Shown here in pieces: positions 36,213 through 43,982 of a stretch of DNA of 64,000 nt. The notes beneath the pieces were generated by a model, which did not search any database, had not been told where the DNA came from, and saw only the letters and a program-made list of their open reading frames with translations. Made by a program: the position numbers and the translations under genes. Position 1 is the stretch's first letter. Each line of letters opens with the position of its first letter. This DNA comes from Microbacterium sp. SLBN-154. GTDB lineage: Bacteria; Actinomycetota; Actinomycetes; Actinomycetales; Microbacteriaceae. The stretch spans positions 186,001 through 250,000 of the forward strand of contig NZ_VFNL01000001.1 in assembly GCF_006715565.1 (NCBI RefSeq). Reading direction: 5' to 3'.

Positions 36213-39032
36213 CTAGCTTGAAGGGAAGAGGCCAACCCCAGGCTGCGATATCAGGGGGTGCCACCCGACTGGCTCCGATTCGGCCGCGCTGAGTAGGTAT
36301 TGCCGTATGTAGACCGCTGCGGCCCCCTCCGACTCTGTGAGGCGGGTGGACGCGTCAATCATCCAGTCGCGAACTGCCGGGTCTTGGAAAGCTCTCGTAA
36401 CTCTCGGCAGGAGCTGCAGATCATTTCGACGGGCTTGAGTCGCGACTTCAGCCGCCGTCAGTTCGAGCAAGACGGATACGCGGCTGAGGGATCGCAGCGC
36501 TCGCTCGACCGATTCGCGAACATCCACATCTATCCCCGCGAAGTCTCCTACCGCGGCGATGACGAGGTCGATCCGTCGCTTTGGCCGACGAACATCCCTG
36601 GTCGGCCGCCATCCTCGCGCCTGAGCAAGTTCAGAGTTCGCAAGGGTGCCGGCAGCTGCTGTTGCTCTTTGCCAGGAGAGCAACAGGGCAACTGTGGTGG
36701 ATCTGGCCGGACCAGTGGATTGAAGACCACGCCGAACAGCAGTACGGACCAGCTCGAACGCTTCCTTTCCCGAACCCACCTCGATGGCCCCCGTTTGCGA
36801 GAGCTTCCTGATCGATTGATCGCCCCAGTGGTCCAACACGCCCAGCGCTCTGCGTAGCAGCAGCCGCCGAATCCGCGGAATTGCGGCGGCGAACTGATCT
36901 TCAAGGAGGTCCAACGCGAGGCGCTGACCGGGCCCTATCTCTATCGAAAGCGCGGACGCAAGATCTGCCTTCTCGAGCCGTGTGAGGAGTGCGTCTACAA
37001 GCTGCGGGTTGCTGTGCCCTTGCAAGCGGCCGGCCGCCAACAGCCACGTGTTTCGCCAGTGCGACGACGGTATTAGTAGCTCCAATCGATCCAGCACCGT
37101 CTCTTCGGCCCCGCTCGTGATGGCGCGGGCGGCTAGGTACTCCTGGATGCTTCGAACCTCGAACCCGACCAAGTCGCCGCGTAGACCCACTAGAAGGACG
37201 ACTCTGTTCCGAACCGCCCTGATTAGCTCTGCAACCAGTCTCCGCGCCTCATGCTGTTCATGTTCGTCCTGCTCAAGTCGCTCGAAAATGAGCATCTCAA
37301 GGTCGGCCTCCAGGAGGAGTGCCTCAGCCGACCCGGGCCGCTCCGCCTGCACATGGAGATAGAGCGCGACTTGCTCGTGCACATAGTCGATCACGTGTTT
37401 GAAGCGGGCGAGGATGTCGCCGAGGAAGCCGGCCTTGCCAGTTTCGCGGGCGTAGATAGCGCTGTAGTACTCATCGAACAGTGCATGCCGGGTATCAGGG
37501 ACGCGCGTTAGACGCTCGAGGAGCGTCGACATGATCGTGACTTGCAGCGGCGTAGTCATCAGCCGTTGAGTAGTGTCGCTTGTTGCCGCTTGAGCCAGCC
37601 TCTCCAGCACCCTTTCCCGCGCGATCGCATCCTGTGCATGACGCGCATCGGCCAACTTCGTACCGTAACTGAGAGCCTCGCTGATGCTGAGCGGTTGCAG
37701 CTCTAGTTGCTCAAGCTCAAATCCATCGAGTTCGCCGTGATAGCCCTGAGGTCGAGTCGTCGCGACGATGAAAACATCAGCGTCCGCCACATTGCAGTCT
37801 GTGAGGAACTCGTTGACGGCGCGAACCACGTGCTCTCTTGTGCGCGGATGAGCAACCTCATCAAGCCCGTCCAGGACGACGATCCAGGGCCACATGCGCC
37901 TCCAGCGGAGGAGTTGCGCCGTTGTGAGACGTTCGCCTTGAACTCGCACTCGGCTCGCGATGTAGCGGAGGATTGACAGGCTCTCGTCCTTGGCTATCTC
38001 GTCGCCGAACTGAGAAAGCTCGATGTATGCGGGCCAGCGGCGATAGTCGGGGAGGCTGAAGCCGACACGAGAAGCTGCAGCCTTGATCTCGGTGACAAGC
38101 TTTTGCTGATCAGTCATCAGAGCGGCGTTGCCGTCAAGAAGCGCAGCACGGTGAAGCTGACAGATGAGCTGGGCGATCGTGCTCTTGCCCTGGCCCGGGC
38201 CGCCGATGATGAGCGACCCCCGGAACGTTGGTTCGCTGCTGCGCCGGGCGAGCGCGCTCGCCCGCTCTACGACGTGCGCGACACTTGCCGCCGATGCCCA
38301 GACGTCCCGTTCGACCTCAGGATCGACGATAAGACTGGGCACGTCGATCGCCACGTTAGCGAGACGGAGCCGTTCGTCGCTCTCCAGTCCTGACTCGCCC
38401 AAGCGGGTCCATTGGCGATCCCCGAGCTCGACGGCCGTATTCGCGCTGATCCACCTCCCAAGGTCGTGGTATTCCTCGACCGAGTACGCGCTCATGAGCG
38501 CGGCGATCACGTCCCCGGGAACCACGAAGTGCAGATATGTTTGCCGGACACCGACGTGGTCATCAAGTAATCGGCTGATGCCGCTCGCACTCCACAGATC
38601 GACGTCCTTCATTCGAAGCTTGCCCGCGTAGGAGCGCAGTTCTTCGACGCAGGCGTCGTAACCTTCCGGAGACAAGGTCGCATTTGTCATCAGAAGGTAG
38701 AACTGTGGCGGATCATCTCGCTCGGGTGATTCGCCATTCTCGCCGGGAAGCCACTTCTTGAGCTCGCTCGCGATGTGCTTCTTCACCCACGCGGTGTTCG
38801 CGGTCGTGTCAACGTCACGGGCGAGGTGCTTTGCCTGGATGACACCATAGCCATTCCAGTTGCCCGCACCGTTGGATGCGGGGTGCTGGACCTCGCCCCG
38901 AAAGTAGGCGTCTCGTCCCTTATCGCGTCCGCGGCCCAATGGTCTGACATTGTTGCCAAGCTCTGCAATGGCCAACGCTTGGGCCATCTGCTCAAATCCG
39001 TCGGACCCCAAGGAGGCGAACGAGTAATCCAC
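36213..39032 (-). CDS. NACHT-type STAND ATPase with N-terminal Mrr-like nuclease domain
   Basis: A large protein (about 939 residues from GTG 39032). The N-terminal ~120 residues look like a PD-(D/E)xK/Mrr nuclease: GFEQMAQ (Glu14), GRDKGRDAYF (Asp41), then YGVIQAKHL (Gln66-Ala-Lys68). The central NACHT ATPase has Walker A GGPGQGKS (277-284) and Walker B VLDGLDEV (386-393). The C-terminal ~400 residues are helical, repeat-like and probably sense a trigger. This architecture matches bacterial NACHT anti-phage proteins. GTG 39065 or 39149 would lengthen the N-terminus, but similarity begins at YSFASLG. It stands alone, without an obvious partner. Confidence 0.85.
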   Translation of the reverse strand: MDYSFASLGSDGFEQMAQALAIAELGNNVRPLGRGRDKGRDAYFRGEVQHPASNGAGNWNGYGVIQAKHLARDVDTTANTAWVKKHIASELKKWLPGENGESPERDDPPQFYLLMTNATLSPEGYDACVEELRSYAGKLRMKDVDLWSASGISRLLDDHVGVRQTYLHFVVPGDVIAALMSAYSVEEYHDLGRWISANTAVELGDRQWTRLGESGLESDERLRLANVAIDVPSLIVDPEVERDVWASAASVAHVVERASALARRSSEPTFRGSLIIGGPGQGKSTIAQLICQLHRAALLDGNAALMTDQQKLVTEIKAAASRVGFSLPDYRRWPAYIELSQFGDEIAKDESLSILRYIASRVRVQGERLTTAQLLRWRRMWPWIVVLDGLDEVAHPRTREHVVRAVNEFLTDCNVADADVFIVATTRPQGYHGELDGFELEQLELQPLSISEALSYGTKLADARHAQDAIARERVLERLAQAATSDTTQRLMTTPLQVTIMSTLLERLTRVPDTRHALFDEYYSAIYARETGKAGFLGDILARFKHVIDYVHEQVALYLHVQAERPGSAEALLLEADLEMLIFERLEQDEHEQHEARRLVAELIRAVRNRVVLLVGLRGDLVGFEVRSIQEYLAARAITSGAEETVLDRLELLIPSSHWRNTWLLAAGRLQGHSNPQLVDALLTRLEKADLASALSIEIGPGQRLALDLLEDQFAAAIPRIRRLLLRRALGVLDHWGDQSIRKLSQTGAIEVGSGKEAFELVRTAVRRGLQSTGPARSTTVALLLSWQRATAAAGTLANSELAQARGWRPTRDVRRPKRRIDLVIAAVGDFAGIDVDVRESVERALRSLSRVSVLLELTAAEVATQARRNDLQLLPRVTRAFQDPAVRDWMIDASTRLTESEGAAAVYIRQYLLSAAESEPVGWHPLISQPGVGLFPSS

Positions 39033-39469
39033 GGGTACATCATCGCGCCTTGTGGGAGTCGTCACTGCGACCCGCGCTGCTCGCGCCCGCGTAACGGGCT
39101 TCCACCACTTCGCCGCGATGCAGCGTGACCAGGGAGGTGATGACGACACCCGCCATTCGCACTACCATCACCGTCTCCGCATGGGCGATCTGTGATTCCG
39201 CGTGCCGGCCGCGACGTCCTCCAGGCGGCTGGCTCGAGTAGGCATAGAGCTTCATCTATCGCGGCGCGCAATGGAACGGGACGGCCAGGGCTATCACGCC
39301 CCTGGTCGGTTCTGCCTGCGAATCCGGATCGCGGCACGGATGCAATTCCACGCCACTCATGGCAGTCACTCCGCTGGGGGCGGCTTGCCCGTTCCGGGGA
39401 TTCGAACTCGAGACACCACATGTCCGCTGGTCTGGCCAGCAGTTACAACGGTTTGACTGGATGCCGTGG
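39033..39469. other. Non-coding gap before the RHH-YfbU gene
   Basis: No gene is supported in this ~440 bp. It contains GCTGGTCTGGCCAGC (39426-39440), a short perfect hairpin, and a TTCGAA-centred stretch that looks superficially like a tRNA T-arm but does not fold. The far end merges into the operator region of the next gene. Confidence 0.4.
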
Positions 39470-39506
39470 TACCGTGGGTTACGGTAACACGTACATGTAA
39501 TACATG
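39470..39506. promoter_or_regulatory. Two palindromic candidate operators upstream of the RHH-YfbU gene
   Basis: TACCGT-GGGTT-ACGGTA (39470-39486) and CATGT-AAT-ACATG (39494-39506) are both perfect inverted repeats, 15-50 bases before the start codon. A ribbon-helix-helix protein encoded next would typically bind such short palindromes and repress its own promoter. Binding is inferred. Confidence 0.55.
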
Positions 39507-39520
39507 AAAGGGATACGGAC

Positions 39521-40288
39521 ATGGCAATGCTCAATGTGCGCGTGGATGATCATGTCTACGAGCGACTCAAAGAGATCGCCGAGGACCAGGGGGCCAGTCT
39601 CAGCGAGTATGTTCGCGACTTGCTGCTCGAAGCGGTGGTGCCGGTAGATGAGAGGTCTGCGCGTCATGGTGATCAGCCCGCGCCAGACAGTTTTTCCCTC
39701 CGGGATAGACTCACGCTCTCGCTCCTGCACCGCATCCTGGCGCGAGTCCTCCCCGAAGACGCAGCCGGTGAGGACGGTGACGAGGAGTATCAGCTGAACA
39801 AGGCGGAGATCCTCGAGTCTGGGTTCACTGGGCAGTATTGGCTCGAAGTCGCAGGCTTCGAGACGGAGCTGTCGAAGCGTGACAGCGACCGCGTCGTCGA
39901 CATCCTCGACATGTTCAGGATCATCACATTCAGCATCCAGCGCTTGCTAGAAAGCGGGGCCTCAATAGACGAGGAACTGCTGTACAGCCTGAGCTTCAGA
40001 GGGTTTGATCACAACGACTCCCTGGAAGCACACATGGCGAGGTACGTCGCGTTCCTCACACGCGACGGGAAGCATTGGACTGAGCTGTTGCCTCAAATCG
40101 AGGAGAGTGACAACGGGAACTCTCACATGCAGGTGCTTGACCTCTACATGCGCATGCTGACGGAGTACCGCCGCATCATGGATGGCAGGAAGAATCGCTA
40201 CGCGCGTGACGCCTACTTCTTGAGCCTTGACGAGCTGAAGCGGCTATCCGATGCGCAGACTCATCCGTCGAATCGCGGCCGTCGCTAG
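39521..40288 (+). CDS. Ribbon-helix-helix/YfbU-domain fusion protein
   Basis: A 255-residue protein. Residues 1-45 (LNVRVDDHVYERLKEIAEDQGASLSEYVRDLLLEA) form an RHH DNA-binding domain like those of antitoxins. Residues about 60-235 match YfbU: LTLSLLHRILARVL, a VVDILDMFRII segment, SFRGFDHND and NSHMQVLDLYMRMLTEYR. AAAGGGA precedes the ATG. YfbU-type proteins are poorly understood and have been linked to toxin-like phenotypes. No separate partner gene is seen next to it. Confidence 0.85.
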   Translation: MAMLNVRVDDHVYERLKEIAEDQGASLSEYVRDLLLEAVVPVDERSARHGDQPAPDSFSLRDRLTLSLLHRILARVLPEDAAGEDGDEEYQLNKAEILESGFTGQYWLEVAGFETELSKRDSDRVVDILDMFRIITFSIQRLLESGASIDEELLYSLSFRGFDHNDSLEAHMARYVAFLTRDGKHWTELLPQIEESDNGNSHMQVLDLYMRMLTEYRRIMDGRKNRYARDAYFLSLDELKRLSDAQTHPSNRGRR

Positions 40289-40434
40289 AGTGGCTGCCCG
40301 ATCGCATGCCCCGCCGCCCGGGCCGCCAGCAAGGGATCTCGCGTCGCGCAAGAACGAGATCGCAATGGGCGTGTCCAGGCTCGCTGTCTCGTCGGTCAAT
40401 CGAGCATTGCGCGGATAGGGATAAGCATCGGGCG

Positions 40435-40473
40435 TAGAAGGGGCCACCTCCCGATCGGCGGTGGCCCCTTCTA
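40435..40473. terminator. Bidirectional hairpin terminator
   Basis: TAGAAGGGGCCACC (40435-40448) pairs perfectly over 14 bp with 40460-40473 across an 11-base loop. It lies between convergent genes (RHH-YfbU and the minus-strand nuclease-like gene) and can serve both. Confidence 0.8.
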
Positions 40474-40480
40474 CGTGAAT

Positions 40481-41347
40481 TCAGTGCACGACGATGCGGT
40501 GCAGGAACTGAATCGCGCCCTCGACGCGGGTCTTGAGCGCTGCCAGCTGGGCAAAGTCGAATCGGCCAGCGGGCCCGTGCGTTCCGCCGTTGAAGTCATC
40601 GAACAGCGCGACAACGCTGTCGATGTCGTCGTCGATGAACTCTGCGAGCCCATCCACGTCGTTTCCGGTCTGCCGCAGCAGGTAGTGAATCTTCGCCCGC
40701 CTCGACACCCCGCCGTTCGGCGTAGGCGCGAACCCCGGCAACACCTGCTTGACGGCGGCATCAGGAGCACGATCGCTGAGAATGCTCGTCAGAATCTCGC
40801 GAGCACTGGTGCAGAAATGTCGTGCCGCATCCGGGTTCCTCGGGCTTAGCGAGAACAGTGCGCCGCGCCACCGGTTATCGAGATCTGGATCAATATCGTT
40901 CAGTTCGCTCGTCAGCACCGTATTGCGAAGACGCGCATCCTCGTCGGACTCGGACTCCGGCGCGGCGAGTAGCGAGTTGAGCGCCGCCGCACTGTTAGCC
41001 GCTTCGCTCTCAGCGAGGTCGAACAGGCCCCGATCATCTGCCCAGGATCCGGATTCCGCGGTTGCCTCGACGCGTCGGAACGACGTCTGCACTGTCTGCA
41101 CGGACGAGGTGTACCGGGGATAGCGCGTAGAGGTCGGCTGCGAACGAAGGCGAGCGAGCTCCTGGTTGAGCCGCTGCTGGTTCGCACGCACTCGAGCGTT
41201 ATGTGCGCGCGCAGCACTGTTGTAGTTGTTCACCGCCTGATTGAGCTTGCGCGCCGCCTGGTTGTAATTGCTAATCGCCTGGCGCTGCTTCTGCTCAATC
41301 TGCCGGAGCTGACTCTTCAGCTGAGACAGATTCACCCGCCTCACCAC
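40481..41347 (-). CDS. Coiled-coil protein with a pPIWI-associating-nuclease-like C-terminal domain
   Basis: A 288-residue protein. Residues about 5-75 form a Gln/Asn/Ala-rich coiled coil (QLKSQLRQIEQKQRQAISNY). The C-terminal ~130 residues contain RWRGALFSLSPRNPDAARHFCTSAREIL, SRRAKIHYLL and GTHGPAGRFDFAQL. These resemble the family called predicted pPIWI-associating nuclease. The GTG start overlaps the stop of the 92-residue gene. Nuclease activity is not demonstrated and the family match is from memory. Confidence 0.65.
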   Translation of the reverse strand: MVRRVNLSQLKSQLRQIEQKQRQAISNYNQAARKLNQAVNNYNSAARAHNARVRANQQRLNQELARLRSQPTSTRYPRYTSSVQTVQTSFRRVEATAESGSWADDRGLFDLAESEAANSAAALNSLLAAPESESDEDARLRNTVLTSELNDIDPDLDNRWRGALFSLSPRNPDAARHFCTSAREILTSILSDRAPDAAVKQVLPGFAPTPNGGVSRRAKIHYLLRQTGNDVDGLAEFIDDDIDSVVALFDDFNGGTHGPAGRFDFAQLAALKTRVEGAIQFLHRIVVH

Positions 41348-41619
41348 CGGATCTTCTCCGGCTCGAAGGTGATGCGGGTGTTGTCCGAGATGAGCTGGGC
41401 CCAGTCCGTAAGTTCCGGATCGGAGATCGTTCCCCCGCCACGACGGAAGAGTGCCTGGAGGTGAGGCTTGATCTCTTCGACCGGATGGCCAGCCAGCTGT
41501 GCCCGAAGGTTCTCGAGCTGACGGCTCCAGTCCGCGGCTAACTCGCCCGCTCCGGCCTGAACCTGTGACTCGATCGCTCGTCGAAACTCACGTTCGTCGA
41601 GGTTGGATGAAATCTTCAT
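41341..41619 (-). CDS. Small protein (92 residues) coupled to the nuclease-like gene
   Basis: Begins MKISSNLDEREFRRAIESQV and ends with ISDPELTDWAQLISDNTRITFEPEKIRW. It is helical, with no known motif. The frame is open upstream, but ATG 41619 starts the well-formed part. Overlap with the next gene's start implies a partner or regulatory role. Function unknown. Confidence 0.6.
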   Translation of the reverse strand: MKISSNLDEREFRRAIESQVQAGAGELAADWSRQLENLRAQLAGHPVEEIKPHLQALFRRGGGTISDPELTDWAQLISDNTRITFEPEKIRW

Positions 41620-41752
41620 GGTGCTGAAACGCTTTCTCGCCCCGCGTAGGAGTCGATGATGCGAAGCGGCGCGCACCGAGTGCGAGTCGCGATAGATCGT
41701 CCAGCGCAGGATGGGTCGACGACATCGGGTTCGCCGACCCTCCTCAACTGCT

Positions 41753-41881
41753 CTAGCCCTTGCCGAGCGTCGAGCCAGCCTTTGACCTGGCCGGCTTGCT
41801 CGACGAGTTCGACGCAAGCGTCTTGCCCGCCTTGCTCAGCGCGGCCTTCGAGGGCTTGGACGACCGCGACGACTTCGCCAT
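41753..41881 (-). CDS. Lys/Ser-rich micro-protein (42 residues)
   Basis: The frame from ATG 41881 encodes 42 residues almost entirely of Lys, Ser, Ala and Gly (MAKSSRSSKPSKAALSKAGK), histone-tail-like, ending STLGKG. A GGAGAGGAG site lies eight bases upstream. I recall similar tiny basic proteins in mobile islands of other bacteria. It appears to be the first gene of the operon that ends with the nuclease-like protein. Confidence 0.6.
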   Translation of the reverse strand: MAKSSRSSKPSKAALSKAGKTLASNSSSKPARSKAGSTLGKG

Positions 41882-41950
41882 GGTGCGCGCTCCTCTCCGA
41901 CTAATGAGGAAGCAGATACACCCGAACGAAACGTGCGTCCCAGCTCGCGT

Positions 41951-42052
41951 AAAGGCCATGGAGCCTTTAGAGTCGAGAAGTCCCATCACAGACAACTCAG
42001 CCCCGATCTGCCGTTTGAGAGCTCCGCTCGCGATAGCCGATCGGGGCTTTGT
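41951..42052 (+). ncRNA. Candidate small RNA or structured leader with terminator
   Basis: The plus strand shows AAAGGC-CATGGA-GCCTTT (41951-41968) and then AGCCCCGATC (41999-42008), paired with GATCGGGGCT (42039-42048) and followed by TTGTTTG. The second hairpin is a plausible intrinsic terminator for a short plus-strand transcript that encodes no protein. On the minus strand the same sequence is the leader of the 41881 operon. Which reading is real cannot be decided here. Confidence 0.35.
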
Positions 42053-42294
42053 TTGTGTACTCGCAGTCTAGTGCGTGCAACCGACATACGCCGCCCTGAG
42101 TTCGGAGAATGGTCATGTGACCTCAGAAGTCATGTTGGCGGCCGTACGCGCCCCTACGGGCATGCAGTGGCCTTTGAGACCCAATCTGGCACGACGTGAC
42201 CACCTGCGAGTTACACAAATGTAATTCTCTCCAGCGATGCGGCGATGCTCTTTGGACCCCTGGCATTTGGGCATCGCTCGCTTAGGGATCGAGG
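42053..42294. other. Short non-coding stretch
   Basis: No gene is supported. The neighbouring region from 41882 holds the leader of the minus-strand operon and the hairpins described above. GAGG directly before ATG 42295 is the only ribosome-site-like signal. Confidence 0.4.
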
Positions 42295-42492
42295 ATGTTC
42301 GGCGGATTTGCCGCATCGAGCCTGCAACTACATGCTTTCGGTGTGACGCGACTTCTACTGACCCTCGGTCTCGTGCTAGCGGTGGTTGTCGCGGTCCTGA
42401 TCGTCGCTGCGATCTTCGCCGGCGTCATCCTGCTCGTCCGATTCTTACTGCGCCGTGCAGACGCAGCCAGCGGGGGCAGTAGCGGCAGCTGA
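42295..42492 (+). CDS. Small single-span membrane protein
   Basis: A protein of up to 65 residues with one long hydrophobic helix (TRLLLTLGLVLAVVVAVLIVAAIFAGVILLV) and a Ser/Gly tail. GTG 42340 would give a 50-residue version. It converges on the cation transporter. No function recognised. Confidence 0.5.
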   Translation: MFGGFAASSLQLHAFGVTRLLLTLGLVLAVVVAVLIVAAIFAGVILLVRFLLRRADAASGGSSGS

Positions 42493-42571
42493 CATCAGGG
42501 CTGAATGTGCGGGCGCCTGGTTCTCAGGCCCTCCACGAACCATTTACGCGCAATCGCCCGATTGGGCATGG

Positions 42572-43222
42572 TCAGTGCTCGTCGTCTTCGAGGATCATTC
42601 CGACGGAGGTGGCGCAGGCGTCGCCTCGCCATGCCTCGATGCCCTCGCGGATCGCGAAGCCGGCGATGACGAGTCCGGCGATCGCGTCGGCCCACCACCA
42701 GCCGAGCAGGGAGTTGAGGATCAGTCCCGCGAGTACCGCGGCAGACAGGTATGTGCAGATCAGGGTCTGCTTCGAATCCGCTACGGCCGTCGCTGAGCCG
42801 AGCTCCCGACCGGCGCGGCGTTCGGCATAGGACAGCACCGGCATGATCAGCACACTCACCGCCGTGATCACGATGCCTACCGGGCTGTGCTCCACTCCGA
42901 CCCGGCCGGCGAGCGCGGACAGCGACGTCACGATCACATATGTGGCGAGGGCGAAGAACGCCACCGCGATCACCCGGAGGGTGCCTTTCTCCCATCGCTC
43001 GGGGTCGTGGCGGGTGAACTGCCACGCCACCGCGGCCGCGGAGAGCACCTCGATTGTGGAGTCCAGCCCGAACGCGATCAACGCTCCCGACGATGCCGCT
43101 GCACCGGCGGTGATCGCGACGACGGCTTCGATGAGGTTGTAGCCGATCGTGGCCGCCACGATCCATCGGATGCGTCGCTGCAGCACGCCATTACGTTCCT
43201 GCGTAAGCTTCGGAACACTCAT
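42572..43222 (-). CDS. Cation diffusion facilitator-type metal exporter
   Basis: A 216-residue, six-helix CDF-like transporter. AFGLDSTIEVLSA in helix 2 and VADSKQT in helix 5 carry the metal-site Asp residues. There is no cytoplasmic C-terminal domain, so the protein is shorter than ZitB/FieF. ATG 43222 overlaps the regulator's stop codon. With the adjacent Cys-rich ArsR regulator it probably exports a soft metal such as Cd2+, Zn2+ or Pb2+; specificity is inferred. Confidence 0.85.
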   Translation of the reverse strand: MSVPKLTQERNGVLQRRIRWIVAATIGYNLIEAVVAITAGAAASSGALIAFGLDSTIEVLSAAAVAWQFTRHDPERWEKGTLRVIAVAFFALATYVIVTSLSALAGRVGVEHSPVGIVITAVSVLIMPVLSYAERRAGRELGSATAVADSKQTLICTYLSAAVLAGLILNSLLGWWWADAIAGLVIAGFAIREGIEAWRGDACATSVGMILEDDEH

Positions 43223-43551
43223 GCGCAGGTGCACCCCTCGCCGGCGCAGCAGTCCGGGTGCACTGACAACACCACTTGCAGAAGTCTGCCTAGCATCGGA
43301 GCGAGCTGGGGGTCCGCGAGCCGGTACGACACCCGACGGCCCTCGATCACCGCTTCGACCAGGCCGCACCCGCGCAGACACGCCAGCTGATTCGACATCA
43401 CCTGCCGCGACACCCCGATCCGGTCGGCGAGGTCCGACGGATACGCGGGACCATCCCGCAGTTCCAGCAGCACGCTCGACCTCGTGGCGTCCGACAGGGC
43501 GTGACCAAGCCTGGAGACGGCGGCGGAATGGGAGGCAGTTGCCGACAGCAT
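43219..43551 (-). CDS. CmtR-like ArsR/SmtB-family metal-sensing repressor
   Basis: A 110-residue winged-helix repressor (YPSDLADRIGVSRQVMSNQLACLRGCGLV). Cys58 and Cys62 in the recognition helix and the Cys-rich tail (Cys101, 102, 107, 109) match the Cd(II)/Pb(II)-sensing arrangement known for mycobacterial CmtR. ATG 43551 lies only six bases from a TATTAT -10-like box, which suggests a leaderless transcript. It should repress itself and the exporter until metal binds. Confidence 0.87.
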   Translation of the reverse strand: MLSATASHSAAVSRLGHALSDATRSSVLLELRDGPAYPSDLADRIGVSRQVMSNQLACLRGCGLVEAVIEGRRVSYRLADPQLAPMLGRLLQVVLSVHPDCCAGEGCTCA

Positions 43552-43557
43552 TCTGAA

Positions 43558-43563
43558 ATAATA
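43558..43563 (-). promoter_or_regulatory. -10-like box for a leaderless cmtR-like transcript
   Basis: TATTAT on the minus strand ends six bases before the ATG of the repressor. The spacing leaves no room for a Shine-Dalgarno site, as is common for leaderless actinobacterial genes. Confidence 0.45.
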
Positions 43564-43736
43564 CAGCCGATCGTGAACTATCCGGCAGCGACGGTGAATC
43601 CCGCGATCGCGCGCAGAGGTGCAATCATCGCGCACCGCCCGTTTACTGATGGGCTTGCGGCCGCGCGGATCCGGATCGCGGCTCTCCGAGATCACGAACT
43701 CCGGCGGAAGAGTGGCTCGCGCCTACACTTGGGGCC

Positions 43737-43982
43737 ATGCGTCCGCCCGCCACACCATCCGGCTGGCTCTTGGGCACCATTGCGCAGTTCGACGCACTCA
43801 CCGACCTCACCAACCTCGTGATCGCGCGCCTAACGGAGGCTGCTGCGGACGGCAATTCGGCCGCGTCGGATGAGATCATCAGGGTGCGTCGCGGGTTGAG
43901 GAAAGTCGATCCGCGAGATGCGACCTCCGCTACAACGCTTGCTTCTTCGTTGTCTCAACGCGCTGCCGAGTTGGGACCATGA
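43737..43982 (+). CDS. Small protein paired with the zeta-like gene (antitoxin candidate)
   Basis: An 81-residue helical protein (LLGTIAQFDALTDLTNLVIARLTEAA) whose stop overlaps the zeta-like start. A TACACT box just upstream and no clear ribosome site suggest leaderless expression. Position equals that of epsilon-type antitoxins before zeta toxins; sequence similarity to epsilon is not evident. Confidence 0.6.
   Translation: MRPPATPSGWLLGTIAQFDALTDLTNLVIARLTEAAADGNSAASDEIIRVRRGLRKVDPRDATSATTLASSLSQRAAELGP

Noticed and set aside
39385..39470. tRNA-like stretch containing TTCGAA and GATTCGAAC
   Set aside because: On the minus strand it offers a T-loop-like sequence, but the flanking bases do not pair as a T-stem, no acceptor stem can be formed and no anticodon arm with a seven-base loop is present.
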